From Agelas oroides (Eukaryota > Porifera > Demospongiae > Agelasida > Agelasidae), in NCBI GenBank assembly GCA_949130485.1, contig OX422195.1:7892922-7956921 (forward strand): a stretch of 64,000 nucleotides of DNA. The letters run 5' to 3'. Positions 1 to 14,144 of the stretch are shown here, piece after piece. The translations under genes were made by a program, and so were the position numbers. The notes below the pieces were generated by a model. The model searched no databases and was not told where the DNA came from. It saw only the letters and a list, made by a program, of their open reading frames with translations. How positions within the stretch are numbered: position 1 is the first letter of the stretch; the number at the start of each line of letters is the position of its first letter.

Positions 1-9
1 GGTGAATAC

Positions 10-329
10 TAGTCTCGTGACCAGCCGGAAAAACCTATGGAAAATCTGTCCGGTAAAGTAAGGCTAGATTCTGGGGCTTTTGCACACGTCAGCAGGGTTT
101 GAATGCGGCCGGCGCTGACCATATATGGAAGTTCTTGGCTCTAAATGGCTTCAATTATCACCAATTAGTACCCACACCAGCACTAGGGTGCCAGCGCCCG
201 AGTAATTGGACATGCTACAATTTGATTAACATGTTCAAATAACTCCGTCGTAAGTAGAAAAGCCCAAGAACCTAGCCTTACTTTACCAGACGGATTTTCC
301 GTAGGTTTTTCCAGCTGGTCACGAGACTA
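10..329. mobile_element. MITE, TAGYCTCGT family, with 9-bp TSD
   Basis: The ends are long inverted repeats of about 60 bp: the left arm begins TAGTCTCGTGACCAGC and the right arm ends GCTGGTCACGAGACTA. The element is flanked by the direct repeat GGTGAATAC (1-9 and 330-338), a 9-bp target-site duplication. There is no coding capacity, so it is non-autonomous. The same terminal core recurs at least ten times in the window. Confidence 0.85.
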
Positions 330-345
330 GGTGAATACTTAATAC

Positions 346-1198
346 CCACGACATTGTCACTTTTGAATACATGAATGAAAACAGAAAACAGCTGCCATGT
401 TGCAAGATAAGGAGAGAAGATGGTAGCTTCTATTTTAGCAAATATACAAAAAGACACACTGCTTTGACAAAATGATGAGTTGTGGGGAATTTATAAGGCC
501 CTAATTCGTTGATTATTAGTTTCTCATGGACTGCCCGCATGAATTTTCTGTGTTAGAATTTATCACGACTATTTCTATTTTCGCATACTAATGACGTACG
601 AACGAGCCAGATAAGCGTAATGATGAGTGCAACGCTAACAAACATGTCTGCCTACTGCACAGCATCCAAAAGAACCCTTCTACAATGGCGTATAACGAGC
701 CACTGATCCTCCTGGCATCATGTTTCTAGAGTTCTTTTGATCTGACATACATAATGGTAATACCCGCCCGCCTGCATTGTGTGCAGAAACTGGAAGCAGA
801 AAACCTCAAGTGTGAGAAACTAAAAATCAACAAATTGGGGCCTAATTGATATTGCATACTGTAATCAATTGGCATACTAAATTTGAGCATAATTTGTAGT
901 TTAATACTCCCATATAAGCAGATCCAATGATTTGAAACACTGCCTAGGCCCTTCATATTTTAATATTAAACGTTACTCACATCGAAGGGAGCTCCAAACA
1001 TATGATATGGGCCCTTTACAGGCGCTGGAGGCTTGGGAGCCAGCCCACTGCGGACGTTCTCGTCCGTATAGAGCTTGTAGAAGAGAGCAGGGGGCGTGGG
1101 GAAGGAAGAAACACGACGCTCCTCCGGTGCAGATGCCATATTTTTATACATGCTCTCTAATTAGAAAAGTAATTTTGAATAAATAAACCTCATGCAGG
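346..1198. other. Upstream flank of ZNF330
   Basis: Apart from the MITE at 494-845 I see no gene here. The short ORFs have no recognisable protein similarity. The ZNF330 promoter presumably lies near 960-1198, where GC content rises (about 1010-1120), but no clear TATA or initiator is visible. Confidence 0.4.
494..845. mobile_element. MITE with GGCCCYAATTYGTTGATT termini, carrying a ZNF330 exon fragment
   Basis: The left end (TAAGGCCCTAATTCGTTGATT...) and right end (...AATCAACAAATTGGGGCCTAA) are inverted repeats of about 34 bp. A related element lies at about 30255-30530 in the opposite orientation, sharing the termini and an interior with GCTGTGCAGTAG and CAAAAGAAC words. Only this copy carries, at 784-816, 33 bp identical to the end of ZNF330 exon 6 plus its splice donor (2712-2744). 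Confidence 0.75.
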
Positions 1199-3857
<2,659 letters not shown>

Positions 3858-4230
3858 AAACACATTTGTCCACATCAATACTGTGTGACTATATGACCTG
3901 TACGATCATCACATTAAATCATGCACACACTATATCTTAGACTAATTCTAGGTCTTCCTCTTCAGCTGCTATACTGTATGGACACACAAAAATCAGGTGA
4001 CTGGCTAGTCTTGTTTCCAGACCCTCAGGTGCATGTAGGTTTGGGAATGAGACTACTGGCTGGGCAGGACCTGCATGGGAACAAGGCTATAGGAGATAGC
4101 TCAGTAATGAAACTCTGCTCAGAAATGTACAGTCACATAGTTCAACAAGATCATCAACTACCTTGCATTCATAGCAACTAGACTAGTCTAATACCATGTA
4201 ATGTAACAATATAGACCACAAACAGAAGAC

Positions 4231-7200
4231 TCAGAGTTTGTCCAGGACAGTGATCTTCTTGGCCAGTGTCTGCTGAGGAAAGAGAAGCTCTCTCATGACA
4301 GTGTCCAGCTCCCCCAGGGCAGCCTGTGCGTGGGTTCGGGTTAGCTCATCCATTTCCCCTCTTTCCACCTGCTTTAGGAGACGATAAACCTCAAGTAACG
4401 CATCTCCAAGAACCTGGGTATTGGAAAACGTGTGTCAAGTCAAGTTGCAAAATGCTCTGTAGTTATCACAACTCAAAGATCAACTTCTAAAAAATGCAGA
4501 CTCTACAAATGATATTCAAATGGTAAAATATTATTCAGCATCTTTGCGACACAAAATTATATATATTTCTCAAACTGAGGAGGAAATAAGTTTTTGTCTG
4601 TTTCTTAGCTCTTCAATCTTGTTAAATTTTTGTACCTGAATGGAATCTTGGGAGAGACCTTTAATCAGCAGCTTTAGTACCACCAGTGCAGCCTGGCGGA
4701 CCTTGGGCTCTTTGTCAGTTTGAAGGATGTGTGATATGCAACTCAGCACCTGTAGAAAAAAGTGGAGCACCTTCAACACAATCGTGGCCATGTTAATCGC
4801 CTCTCCTTTCTAAAAGAGTACTAACCTCATTCTGAATCTGGCCAAACGAGAATCTCAGCAGGGAACACACATCTGCCAAGTTGGACAGGCTGCTTGCTCT
4901 AATCATGGGGTCGGAGTCACAAACATTGGAGAGGATCGCAGCCAGAACTGCATCTGAATACTGAGGTAAGGTTTCACCACAGTCTCGCACTGCCTTTACC
5001 AACGCTTCACCTAGCTTCATCCTTAACTCTAAGCTCCTAGAGCGCAACTGCTTTCCGCCTTCTCTAGTTTTTATAAACTTCTCTCTTAGCTGTCCAGTTT
5101 CTTTATCAAAGCCAGTGGAACTATCATGTGATGGTGGACCTTCGAGCAGAGCATATTCCTGACACAGTGTCGGGATGATCTCCCTGGGCATTGCTGATGC
5201 AAGGGCACCCAAACCGTTGATAGCAGCAAGGTAGACATAGGAGTCAGAATGCATCAGGTTTTCACGAAAGATTGTGAGTAGAGTTGAAGAGTTGGACATG
5301 GTTTCGGGATCTCTTTTCTCAATCAGTTTTGTGAGTGTGATCAACCCGTGTCCTTGCACTGGAAGAAGAGGGTCTTTCAAATCTTGCAAAGCACAATGGA
5401 AGGAGCTGCCTCTGTCAAGGTCGGCCATTGGGGATGTGTTCACCAGACTGTGTTGCTCCTTGGGTTGCTGCCCAGTGTTGCGTAGCCTTGTTTCTACGGA
5501 ATGTTGAGCTTTGGTAACACTTTCTCCTAGCTTGTTTTCAGCCAAACTCTGAGCAGCAGCTGATTTGGCTCTCTGAGCCACTAAACTACTTCCAACTGTG
5601 GCCGCCTTTTCTTTCATCTCAGCAGACCAGACAGCTCCCAGAGTAGCGATACAGATCTTCAGATCTCCAGCAAGACTGCACAGTTCTTGATCAGGATACC
5701 TTGAAGCTATCATCTCCAGTGCAGGCAGCATGCCAGAAAGAAGAGGCCTGTCTTTTCTCTCAACCTACAAGAGAAAATATAATACCACTAACACATTTGC
5801 ACTAGCCTTGTTCTCAGGCAGTAATGCAGGGGACATGGATGAGGCTAGGCAGGGCCTGGGAATGAGGCAATAATTTAACAACAGCAACTGTACCTGTCTA
5901 GCACCCCCAAGAATGGCGGAGAGCAATCCAAACACAATGCTGAGTGTAATGGACCCCCCAAGCAGTTTCTCTAAGTCCGGCCCTGCTGTAACAAGCAGAA
6001 TATCAGACTTCTGACTGGGCTCTTCCGAAACAAACTGAGCATGACAGTTCACAATGACAGACATAACTTCGACAAGGTTGTGTAGCTGTGACTGCTGAAG
6101 CACCGTGTCTCCCATGTGCTCACACAGGGCTGCAGTGAGGTACAACACCAGTGCGTTACTGTAGGCCTCTGTGTGAACTGGGACCTCCAGTACTTGCTCC
6201 AACTCCAGTAGAGTTGAGCTACTGTCATCAGATTTTTGATGCATCTGACTTGATTGGATATTGCCTTCCTTCTTCACCTTGCTACTAAGTGATGTATTGG
6301 AGGCACTGTGTCCGGTAGATCTGCAGAGGGTCACTGCAATATGTTGCAGACACTCGGTGAAGAACAGACCAGGAACACAGTTGTACTTGAGATCTGTTTC
6401 CACTAGACTGATCACACTGTTTGCCACACTTTCCATTCTTTCTGTATCCTGTGACTCAAGCCTGCCTTCTTCACTCAAACACTTGACAGTCAGGTCACCA
6501 TCCATGTTACATTGGAGAGCAATGCTCGAATGAACTGCCTTGAACCTAGCTTCGTGCTCACAATCAGATGGCATACATGCTATGAACTTTAGAAAAGCCA
6601 GCACAGTTACAGTATCGAGCAACTTCAATAACTTCACAAGAATCTCCCTGGCATGTACACTGCATGAAATAAAAGTAGCCAACCTCACAAGGGCAGTAAT
6701 TGTGTGGGTCTAATATACGTTGAAATTTGTGTGACGATACCAGTATTTCGCAACAGCTTGAAAAGTTTGCCACACAAAATTTTCATGGTTTTAATTTTCG
6801 TGACTTGCAATAGTGCAGTGTGTCTGCTGCATGCTAATGTATTAGCCTCGTACCCAGGCCATTCATAGGAGAAATGTTTTTTTTTTTTTTTTTTAATGAA
6901 CGGCCTGGGTACAAGGCTAGCTAATGTGTGTGTGTGCTGCAAATAATTGTAATTTTGTGTGTGCAGACTGACTCTCTGAAATTTATCTACTGCAAAAATT
7001 TCAACGCATACAGTAGTTGACTATTAATAATCATGCACTTAGCCTCATATATACTGAAGAATTGGCATACAACTGACATCTTTTATACCTGTATGGTGCA
7101 TTTGATGAGTGGCAGACCCTCCAGATCTCAAACAACACAGGCAAGTAGGACAGTAGGGTTGACACAAGTGGAGAAGAAGGTTCAACTACCTCACAGATCT

Positions 7201-10021
7201 ACAAAGAAACAGAAATGTTTCCTGGCTACAGAGATTACAGTGTTGATGCCTTCAAATCAGAATTGCCAATTTTACTTTTAGCCACGTCAAAAATATTTCA
7301 ACTAGGGTCCTATCCATTGTGGCATATACCTTGTAGAGATCTTCAATACAGACTCGAAGAGAGCTGCCAACATCTGCCCCTCCTTCCATCTTCTCCTCTA
7401 CATGGAGGAAGCACAGTGATAGATGAACAGCTTGAAAATGTTATTTGTCTCTTACCTCCACAGAGCTGACCCAGTGGCTTTATTAGAGGCTGTATGATGT
7501 ACTTAATGGTCAGAAGCTTCTGCAGAGACAGCATAGCAGAGATGGTTGCCACTGCCACTCGTAAAAACTGCCTCCCAACACCCTCCTTGGGAAGGTGCAG
7601 TAGGTCCAAGACCTGTAATGTAGTGAACAAGAACTGAAACTTATATGCATGATGCAGGCATGTCTGCATAAGATGTAAAAGATATAGGTGTTCAACCCCA
7701 ATCTCCCAAACCTCCTACAACGCCTTTGTGGGGGCACTGTGGCCACTTTCTTTCTCAAACAACCAATAAACCAGTTTTTGCTCTTATGAAAACAACTTGG
7801 ACGCTATGGTTGGGATCTATATGGCGGTAAGGGCTCACACAGGAAACCATAAGTGCTAATCACAGTAACTCAGGAAGGAATATCTGTTACACTACACGCT
7901 AATTTACAAAAATCATAAGTAACAAGTCCATTTCAGTTACATCAAGACGAGCAATTGCCTCTTCTGTGCCAGCCTACTGGTGATTGTTGAAATGGTCTTG
8001 GAAAGAATGTGACCACACGTCTCCTGCACAATGCTTGTTGACCAACAACTTGGTCCTACAATTTACCAGGCATCTGTTGATTGTAAAGTTAAGGTATGGT
8101 GGTGCAGGGCTGACCTGGGGACATACGAGTGAGTAGTACTCTTCCACTGAGGCTGCCTGTGCAGGGCAGCTGGCAATGATGCGGGCCACAGCTTGGCACT
8201 TTCTCCAGTCTCCAGCACTCCCCTCCCCTCCCACCTTCCCCCCTTCCATCACCCTCCCGCCTGGTCCAGTTGCTGTAGACATACAGTAACACACAAATAC
8301 ATTTGGAATGAAAAAAAAAAGAAAAGATGTTTGAAGCTAACTTTAGTACATGATCTCTAATTTCTCAAGCCAAACATTGTGTGGGTACACTGTAAAATGG
8401 TTTGGACCATACTTTGGTCACCTCAGTTGCATTCCTTTTGTGTGCGTGACACGTAAAGTTCAAGGAGTGCTTACAATTTGAATCAGAGTGTAGTTAAGAA
8501 GCTTCCCTCTTTTGTTAAATTAGTATCTCCTTTCAGAAAGCCTATAAATCAGCATTTCTGGTGAGGTTTCTTGTCCGCTTTGATCTTACACATCTGCCTC
8601 TTGTTTGCATGGTTGTTGTAGAAATGCCAGAAATCCAGCCAAATAAGGTCTTCTTAAAAAAGAGACTAATTTTTTTAACTAAAGAAGAAGCTCCTATAAC
8701 CAAAGTTTTTTTTACAGTGTATGTTGGATGTGGATGTTAGTGAATAGTCAGGACAATCTTTGAGCGTAGCCTCGTACCCTGGCTCCTTCCCAGAAAAACG
8801 GGGAGGAGCCAGGGTATGTGGCTATTTGAGTGCTCAAAACATTCTACTTCTGGAAAAAGATCATCAAACGTCAAGCCACTTACCACTAGTGGCTTCAAAG
8901 ATTCCCCTCAGCACATGTTGAACTCCATTCTTTTTCATGAGACATGCAGAGAGCAGCTGGCCACACGCCTTCTGAAGCCATCGGGGGCTTCTTACCACAT
9001 GGCGTCCTGATATTTTATCATCTCCTTCCACAGTAACCGATTTCCCTGGACTACCATCACACTTTTGTGTTCGAGGTGGGGTGGTATTTCCAGATGACGG
9101 CATACCTTGAAGCATCAGCAGTCCACGTATTACCAGGGGCTGGTACACACGATCCAACAACTGTTGCAGAGCTTCTAGACACTGTTCTTTTTCCCCAGGT
9201 GTAATAGCTCTCGGCCCACAGTTCACATCTTCACTACTTTCATTGCTTGTGGCAGCCCTAGTTTTATCCACAGTGATGTCACCTGGAGTCTGTGGCGGTG
9301 TGCTGCCACTACCAGCCATATTGCTGTCTTCTTCAGATCTTATTTTTACAGCTGACCAGCTATGCTTGTCTGTAGGCCCGTAACAAATCTGTATGAGAGA
9401 TGCTAAAATGTCGGACAGGTGGTAAGACAGGACATTGGGTCCCAAAACTGAATTCTCAGTGCATTTTATGAGCACCTGACAACATGTGAAGAGATGCCAT
9501 GATTTTGTGCTGTTCAGGGTGTTCTGGGATTTTTCAACTGACTTAGCGTGACTCAGTCTGAGCTTCAATAGAGTGTCTACCCCGGGAAGAAGGTAAGGGT
9601 AGATCCCTAGTGACACGACAAACTGCAACAAAGTCTGGACCAGCTTTTGGTCAGGTATGCTCAGGAGTGCTTTGGGAGATGGACGTACTGAAGTCCTGTC
9701 TTTAAGTTTTGAACTGGGAGAAGGCTGAGAACTAATCTCCTCTTTCCGAAGAAATTCCAGGGTTTCATCAAGGAGGATCAGAAGGCATAGTCCCTCAACT
9801 GTAAAATCCCAGTAAGTTGCTTCAGTCCCTTCAATACACTGGTTGGTGGAGAAGGTACTCTTGAGGTGGTCCATGCGCTCCCCTAACTCAGCAGACTCCA
9901 CCTGCTTCAGATGGACTCTCAAAGAGGCTAGATTTGATTTCAGCCTCTCCACCAACCCTTCTCCACATCCAGGATTGGAGACCAGCTGCTTCACAGCTAG
10001 CAAGATGGTTTGGAGAGACAT
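4231..10021 (-). CDS. TANGO6: TANGO6 (TMCO7) orthologue, transport and Golgi organization protein 6
   Basis: Nine minus-strand exons join in frame: 8884-10021, 8115-8272, 7456-7612, 7330-7397, 7089-7198, 5894-6659, 4826-5764, 4636-4749 and 4231-4413, about 1210 aa; the human protein is about 1094 aa. The C-terminus has the HEAT-like and RTP1-type region: MIRASSLSNLADVCSLL, then VLSCISHILQTDKEPKVRQAALVVLKLL, then VLGDALLEVYRLLKQV, ending in TVMRELLFPQQTLAKKI. The upstream portion has helical repeats and PRWLQKACGQLLSACLMKKNG. The family is linked to secretory-pathway/Golgi organisation in insect screens, and the yeast relative Rtp1 to RNA polymerase assembly and nuclear import. It is tail-to-tail with ZNF330 and divergent from the HMG gene. 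The start is the first ATG of the long first exon. Confidence 0.9.
6843..6926. mobile_element. Small TAGCCTCGTACCCAGGC foldback in a TANGO6 intron
   Basis: TAGCCTCGTACCCAGGCC...GGCCTGGGTACAAGGCTA inverted ends enclose an A/T tract. Imperfect flanking repeat GCTAATGTA/GCTAATGTG. Confidence 0.7.
8767..8824. mobile_element. Minimal TAGCCTCGT foldback
   Basis: Inverted ends TAGCCTCGTACCCTGGCTCC and GGAGCCAGGGTATGTGGCTA with almost no interior, flanked by TTTGAGCG/TTTGAGTG. It lies in TANGO6 intron 1. Confidence 0.7.
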
Positions 10022-10078
10022 CAAGACAAAGTATTCTAAATCAACGATACGAAAAAGTAAAATTAAACATTTTTCGAG
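10022..10078. promoter_or_regulatory. Bidirectional promoter / shared 5' region of TANGO6 and the HMG-box gene
   Basis: Only 57 bp separate the two divergent ATG codons (10021 on the minus strand, 10079 on the plus strand). The transcripts must therefore either overlap at their 5' ends or have very short leaders. No TATA box is evident. Confidence 0.7.
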
Positions 10079-12358
10079 ATGGCTGGGATTTGCGAGACGC
10101 TACCAGTGGCGGTGAGTACAAGTGACTCTTCAGATGCGGGGGAAACCATCTGGAGGAGAAAGTACCGGGTGTTGAAGAGAAAATGCGAAGAGCTTGAGCA
10201 GGTTGGCGCCAAAAATAAGTTGTATCAACCTCAGTGTTGGTTTTGCTGATGATAGGGTGTATCCTCCTCCGCAGATGAATGCGGTTCTGTGTGCACAAAC
10301 AAAGAGGATCCATGTAATGATTGAAAGAGCCGAAGCAGAAAAGAGGTAAAATTTAATTTTGCACTCTTATAATTAATTCATGACAACTCCCACCAGAACA
10401 ACTTTCCATGAGATCAACTCCCACGAAATCAACTTCCCACAAAATCAACTCTCACCTGATCAACTTTCACGAGATCAATTTCCCAGGAGATCAACTCCAA
10501 TAAAAGTTTTTAGTGTGGTATGACAGGGACAGAGCCTTTGTTATCTTCATGTAGTGTGGCAAGGACCGCAACCGAATCAATGGGTATTTTGTTTGCATGA
10601 ATGGCCAATACAAATTTATATATTCAGTGGAACTAACAACCATCTGAAGGGTTGGCATTCACGAGCGAAGAAAACAGGGGGAAAATCTCTTCAGTTTCAG
10701 CTTGAAACCAGAGCAATGCAGCCTCAATGTACAGTGGTTTTCAGCATCATGCAAATGTGATATCAATCTTGAGTGGCTTCATAACTTCAAAGTAGTACTG
10801 TAACCATGGTGATAATTAACTGCCCACAAATCGCATTAGGGCACACAACTCACTACTCTTTACGCTAGGAGGCTTCCTAGCGATGCAGAAAAACGCTGCT
10901 TTATTTTAAAAGGTCTGTATGAGTTGACCTCGTGGGAGGGTTGATTTCATGAGAGTTGAACTCGTGGGAGGACACTAAATCTGCTTAGTGAGAAGAATAT
11001 TACAAATTGTATGTTGAACATGGTTAGCTAAATTCCTTGCCTTCACAAAATCCTCAGGTTTCTAATCAAGAGGCTTGAACGGTATGAGGTAGTCGAGCTT
11101 CCACCCAAAGTTCCAAACCTTCCTTCCTTTGATGCTACTGCCATTAAAGCCGAGGTTAGAAGCGGTATCAAGAAGGAGGAGTCGAGAGCTATGTGTCCCC
11201 CACCAGCATTACTGGGCCCTTTTCCTTCCAGTAATTCTCAGCAGGAAACCAATAGTACTGCTAGTAGTGGTGAGTTTTGCAGTAACATCACTAGCCTTGT
11301 ACCCAAGCCATCGGCATGGTTACAAGGTCATGTGACTTGTTTTGATTGGTTAGAGATCATATGAGACAGGTTTCTTTCACTTCAACTCTAGCAACTTCGA
11401 CCACTGCCTCCACTGCCGCTCATTACATTGCCCTAGCCAACACAGTTCTCCCCCACCTAACATCGCAGGCAAGCCCCAAGACCAAGCCATCGACCACCAC
11501 TGGCACATCAATTCCTAAGCAGAAAAAAACAACTAAAACTGCGGCTGGTGGGAAAGGAGGTACAAGGAAGAGGAAGTCGGAAGTGGACCCTCTTGCTCCT
11601 AAGAAGCCGTCCAATGCCTTCTTTTGGTTCTGCCAGGAGTATCGCCCGGGGCTACAGGAGCATTTCAAGGGGGGGGGGATGGCGGGACAGCACGACCTCA
11701 CCAAGATCCTGGCCAAGCTGTGGAGTGAGACAAAGATGGAAGACAGAAAGGTACGTTAGCTATAATAGCTTACATTTTTGATTGCCCCTCCCCCTGCCAA
11801 ATAGCTTACATTTTTGATTGCCCCTCCCCCTGCCAAATGGGGTTATTTTCACACTATGTGCTTCAGCTGTTGTTCCCAGGCCCCACCCAGCTTCTCTTTG
11901 CTTGCAGTAAGCCAGGTAGAGGCCTGGGAATGAGCCTCTGTGCGAAATAGAAAGCAATAGATCTGTGAAGGTGTGATGAGTGGTTTTGTAACAAGAAGCC
12001 CCAGTTTATGGTGCTGGGAGGTAAATACAGTTGCTACCAGACTCCCCTTTCCCTTGTACATGACTATCTTAGCTTTATTCCCAGTTCCTCGCCCAGCTTC
12101 CCGTCAGGAAAAGCTTTCGTCATTTATAGGAGGAAAAGTCTTACATCAAGCTCTGGGAAGCTGGGTGAGGGACTGGGAACAAGGCTATGACTAACTCCAT
12201 GACCATCTTTTCTGCAGAAGTACTACGACCTGTACGCTGAGGACAAGAAACGGTACGACAAAGCAATGGAAGAGTACGTGAAGAAACAGAAAATGTCAGC
12301 AGACACCGCAGGTGGGGAGGGCAACGCCAGCAAGGACAGTGGCAGCAGCCAACCCTAG
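10079..12358 (+). CDS. HMG-box protein with a coiled coil resembling INO80-complex subunits (NHP10/TFPT-like)
   Basis: Five exons join in frame (10079-10201, 10275-10345, 11058-11269, 11392-11750, 12218-12358), giving 301 aa. Residues 25-75 form a charged helix (WRRKYRVLKRKCEELEQMN...AEAEKRFLIKRLERYE) resembling the helix of TFPT/INO80F and fungal Nhp10. A linker rich in Thr, Pro and Lys follows. The HMG box at about residues 190-265 begins DPLAPKKPSNAFFWFCQEYRP and continues KILAKLWSETKMEDRKKYYDLYAEDKKRYDKAMEEY; an intron splits it after EDRK. DNA binding in the nucleus is likely. Membership of a chromatin remodeller is inference from the combination of helix and HMG box. Confidence 0.8.
10378..10985. 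mobile_element. Foldback element with arrays of inverted short repeats
   Basis: At 10378-10505 a degenerate direct repeat of about 18 bp (GATCAACTCCCACGAAATCAACTT type) occurs roughly seven times. At about 10918-10975 the same word appears reverse-complemented (GAGTTGACCTCGTGGGAGGG, GAGTTGAACTCGTGGGAGG). This is the layout of a non-autonomous transposon with repeated subterminal motifs. It occupies intron 2 of the HMG gene. Confidence 0.6.
11763..11838. repeat. Tandem duplication of a 38-bp unit
   Basis: TAGCTTACATTTTTGATTGC followed by CCCTCCCCCTGCCAAA occurs twice in direct succession in the last intron of the HMG gene. Confidence 0.85.
11860..12187. mobile_element. Degenerate TAGCCTCGT-family foldbacks
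   Basis: CAGCTGTTGTTCCCAGGCC...AGGCCTGGGAATGAGCCTC (about 11868-11938) and TAGCTTTATTCCCAGTTCC...GGGACTGGGAACAAGGCTA (12069-12187) are inverted-end copies. The second encloses the CCCAGCTTCCCGTCA subterminal word also present in the copies at 34026 and 41878. Confidence 0.65.
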
Positions 12359-13630
12359 CAAACTAAATCAACTTCTCATTTTATCAGAGACTCCTAGACT
12401 CCTTCACATTGCCCTACAGAAAAGGGCCTGGGCACATTTGATTTCTGCACCAAGTCATTACATTTCACATTACATCATCCAGTCTTCCCCGTGTTACGGT
12501 GTTACCTAGTACATGAAAGGGATGGGACACTCAAGCTGGCACAACCAATCTTTGTCAATGAACGTGTGGTTGTCTGGCCACAGGCATGCACACCTGCAAA
12601 AACTACACCACACTACAGGACTCTCAATGTTAATTGCGTGTATCATGTGAGTACAAACAGTCTATGGTCAAAGCTCTAATCTGATTGGTTGGGTTAGGGT
12701 TAATTTAGGGTGTTGTTAGGGCACATAAAGATATTCACCAATAGGGTTTAGAGCTTTGAAAAGTACTTCAGGATAGCTCCTCCTATACAGCAAGGTGCCG
12801 ATAGAAACAAACAAAACCACATTATGCATAAACATAGATAGAAATTGTAAATGAGTAAAGTCAATACTAGGGGAAGTTATCTGCATGTACTATCTGGCCA
12901 GTGGTTGACTTCAGGTACGTGTGCATGCATCAAGATCAATCAATTATGTTGATTGAGTCACCTGAAATCAACTGATCAGTTCTGATTTTTAGAGGGATCA
13001 GGGGTAGACTAGATGTAGCTTCGTACCCAGGCCATGACTAAATGTTGTCCAGAAGAACCTCTTCTTCTTTCTCCATGGCCTCCCTCCCACAATCTTTCAT
13101 GCACATTATGATAGTCAATGTCCACTTCCTGCCTGCCTGCCTTCATCCCTCCCTCCCTCCCTCATGCATGCATAAAGCCATTGTACTGAAGATATAGAGA
13201 ACAATGTACAATCATTGTACATAAAAGTAACAAAAAATGTGACGTTACACTAACACAACTGACAACCTAAGGTGTTAAAATTAGCTAAGGGATTGAGAGA
13301 CCGGTTAGTAACAGGGAGTTCAAAGTCCATGCCTTTCAGAAGAAGCTCGAGGAATGGGAATAGAAGTTGTCGGCATAAGAGTCCGTCAGCCCCCCTCTGG
13401 AGAAAAAAAAGGAATCACCAGTATAATGCATGCCAAATATCTAATCTACTGTAGTAGAATATTTCTATGAATCCAATCTAGTGAAAGCAGGAATTAGGAA
13501 TCGATTGGCTGAATGACAATAATATTCATAGGTATTCTTAGCCTAGTTCCCAGGACTCTGCAGCTGGGTTGTTTGTAGTATGAAACTCATTTCATGCAGA
13601 GTCATACTGCAAGTGACAAACTACTGAGTC
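12359..13630. other. Intergenic spacer
   Basis: No gene seen. It contains the HMG gene 3' flank, short CTCC runs (about 13130-13165), CATG-rich sequence and unassigned AT-rich DNA between the convergent HMG and POLDIP3 genes. Confidence 0.4.
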
Positions 13631-13667
13631 ACTGCCGACGGCTGTATAGCACTGGTCTGCCTTCATA

Positions 13668-13967
13668 GAAGGGCACAAGACTATGTCTAGCGAGAAACGG
13701 TCTGGTGAACAAAGTTGAGTTCCTTGGGCTTATTCCCCAAAAGTGGTAAGGACCAATGAGATTGCGAGATCGGTAATTATTACGAAGCACCTCCCTTAAA
13801 ATACGTTCATCTACATTAGCGTATCTGTACCTTTTTGAGCAGGTTTGCACAAAATGCTTTGAGGTTACATTGTCGCAAAAAGCGTGTGCTAGTCCAAGAA
13901 ATTCGACTCAATTCACCAGACCGTTCCTCCTTGTGAGAGGGTGAGGTCTGGGGACGAGACTATCGCA
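13668..13967. mobile_element. MITE of about 300 bp, same family as 21862-22184
   Basis: It shares with the TRAF7-intron copy the words AACGGTCTGGTGAACNAAGT, CTTGGGCTTATTCCCCAAAA, ACCAATGAGATTGCGAGATC and GAAGCACNTCCCTT, in reverse orientation, and ends GTCTGGGGACGAGACTA. The left end is eroded. Confidence 0.75.
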
Positions 13968-14144
13968 AACATACTGTGAGAAGAAAGCTGGAGGTTGGAA
14001 GGCTAAGTGCCTGGCAAACCATCTCTCTGCAACATAACACTAGCCTCATTCCCAAGGTAGCATTATAGTCTACGAAATACTCTTTGATTCCAATAAGTGA
14101 CTGTCTTGTGTTGGATATCAACACATGAAGATTACTAAACTGAA

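Noticed and set aside
7930-8040. Possible extra TANGO6 exon on the minus strand (acceptor-like GTAAATTGTAG before GACCAAGTTG)
   Set aside because: The neighbouring exons 8115-8272 and 7456-7612 join directly in frame and match the family sequence (..VCPQ|VLDLLH..) without it.
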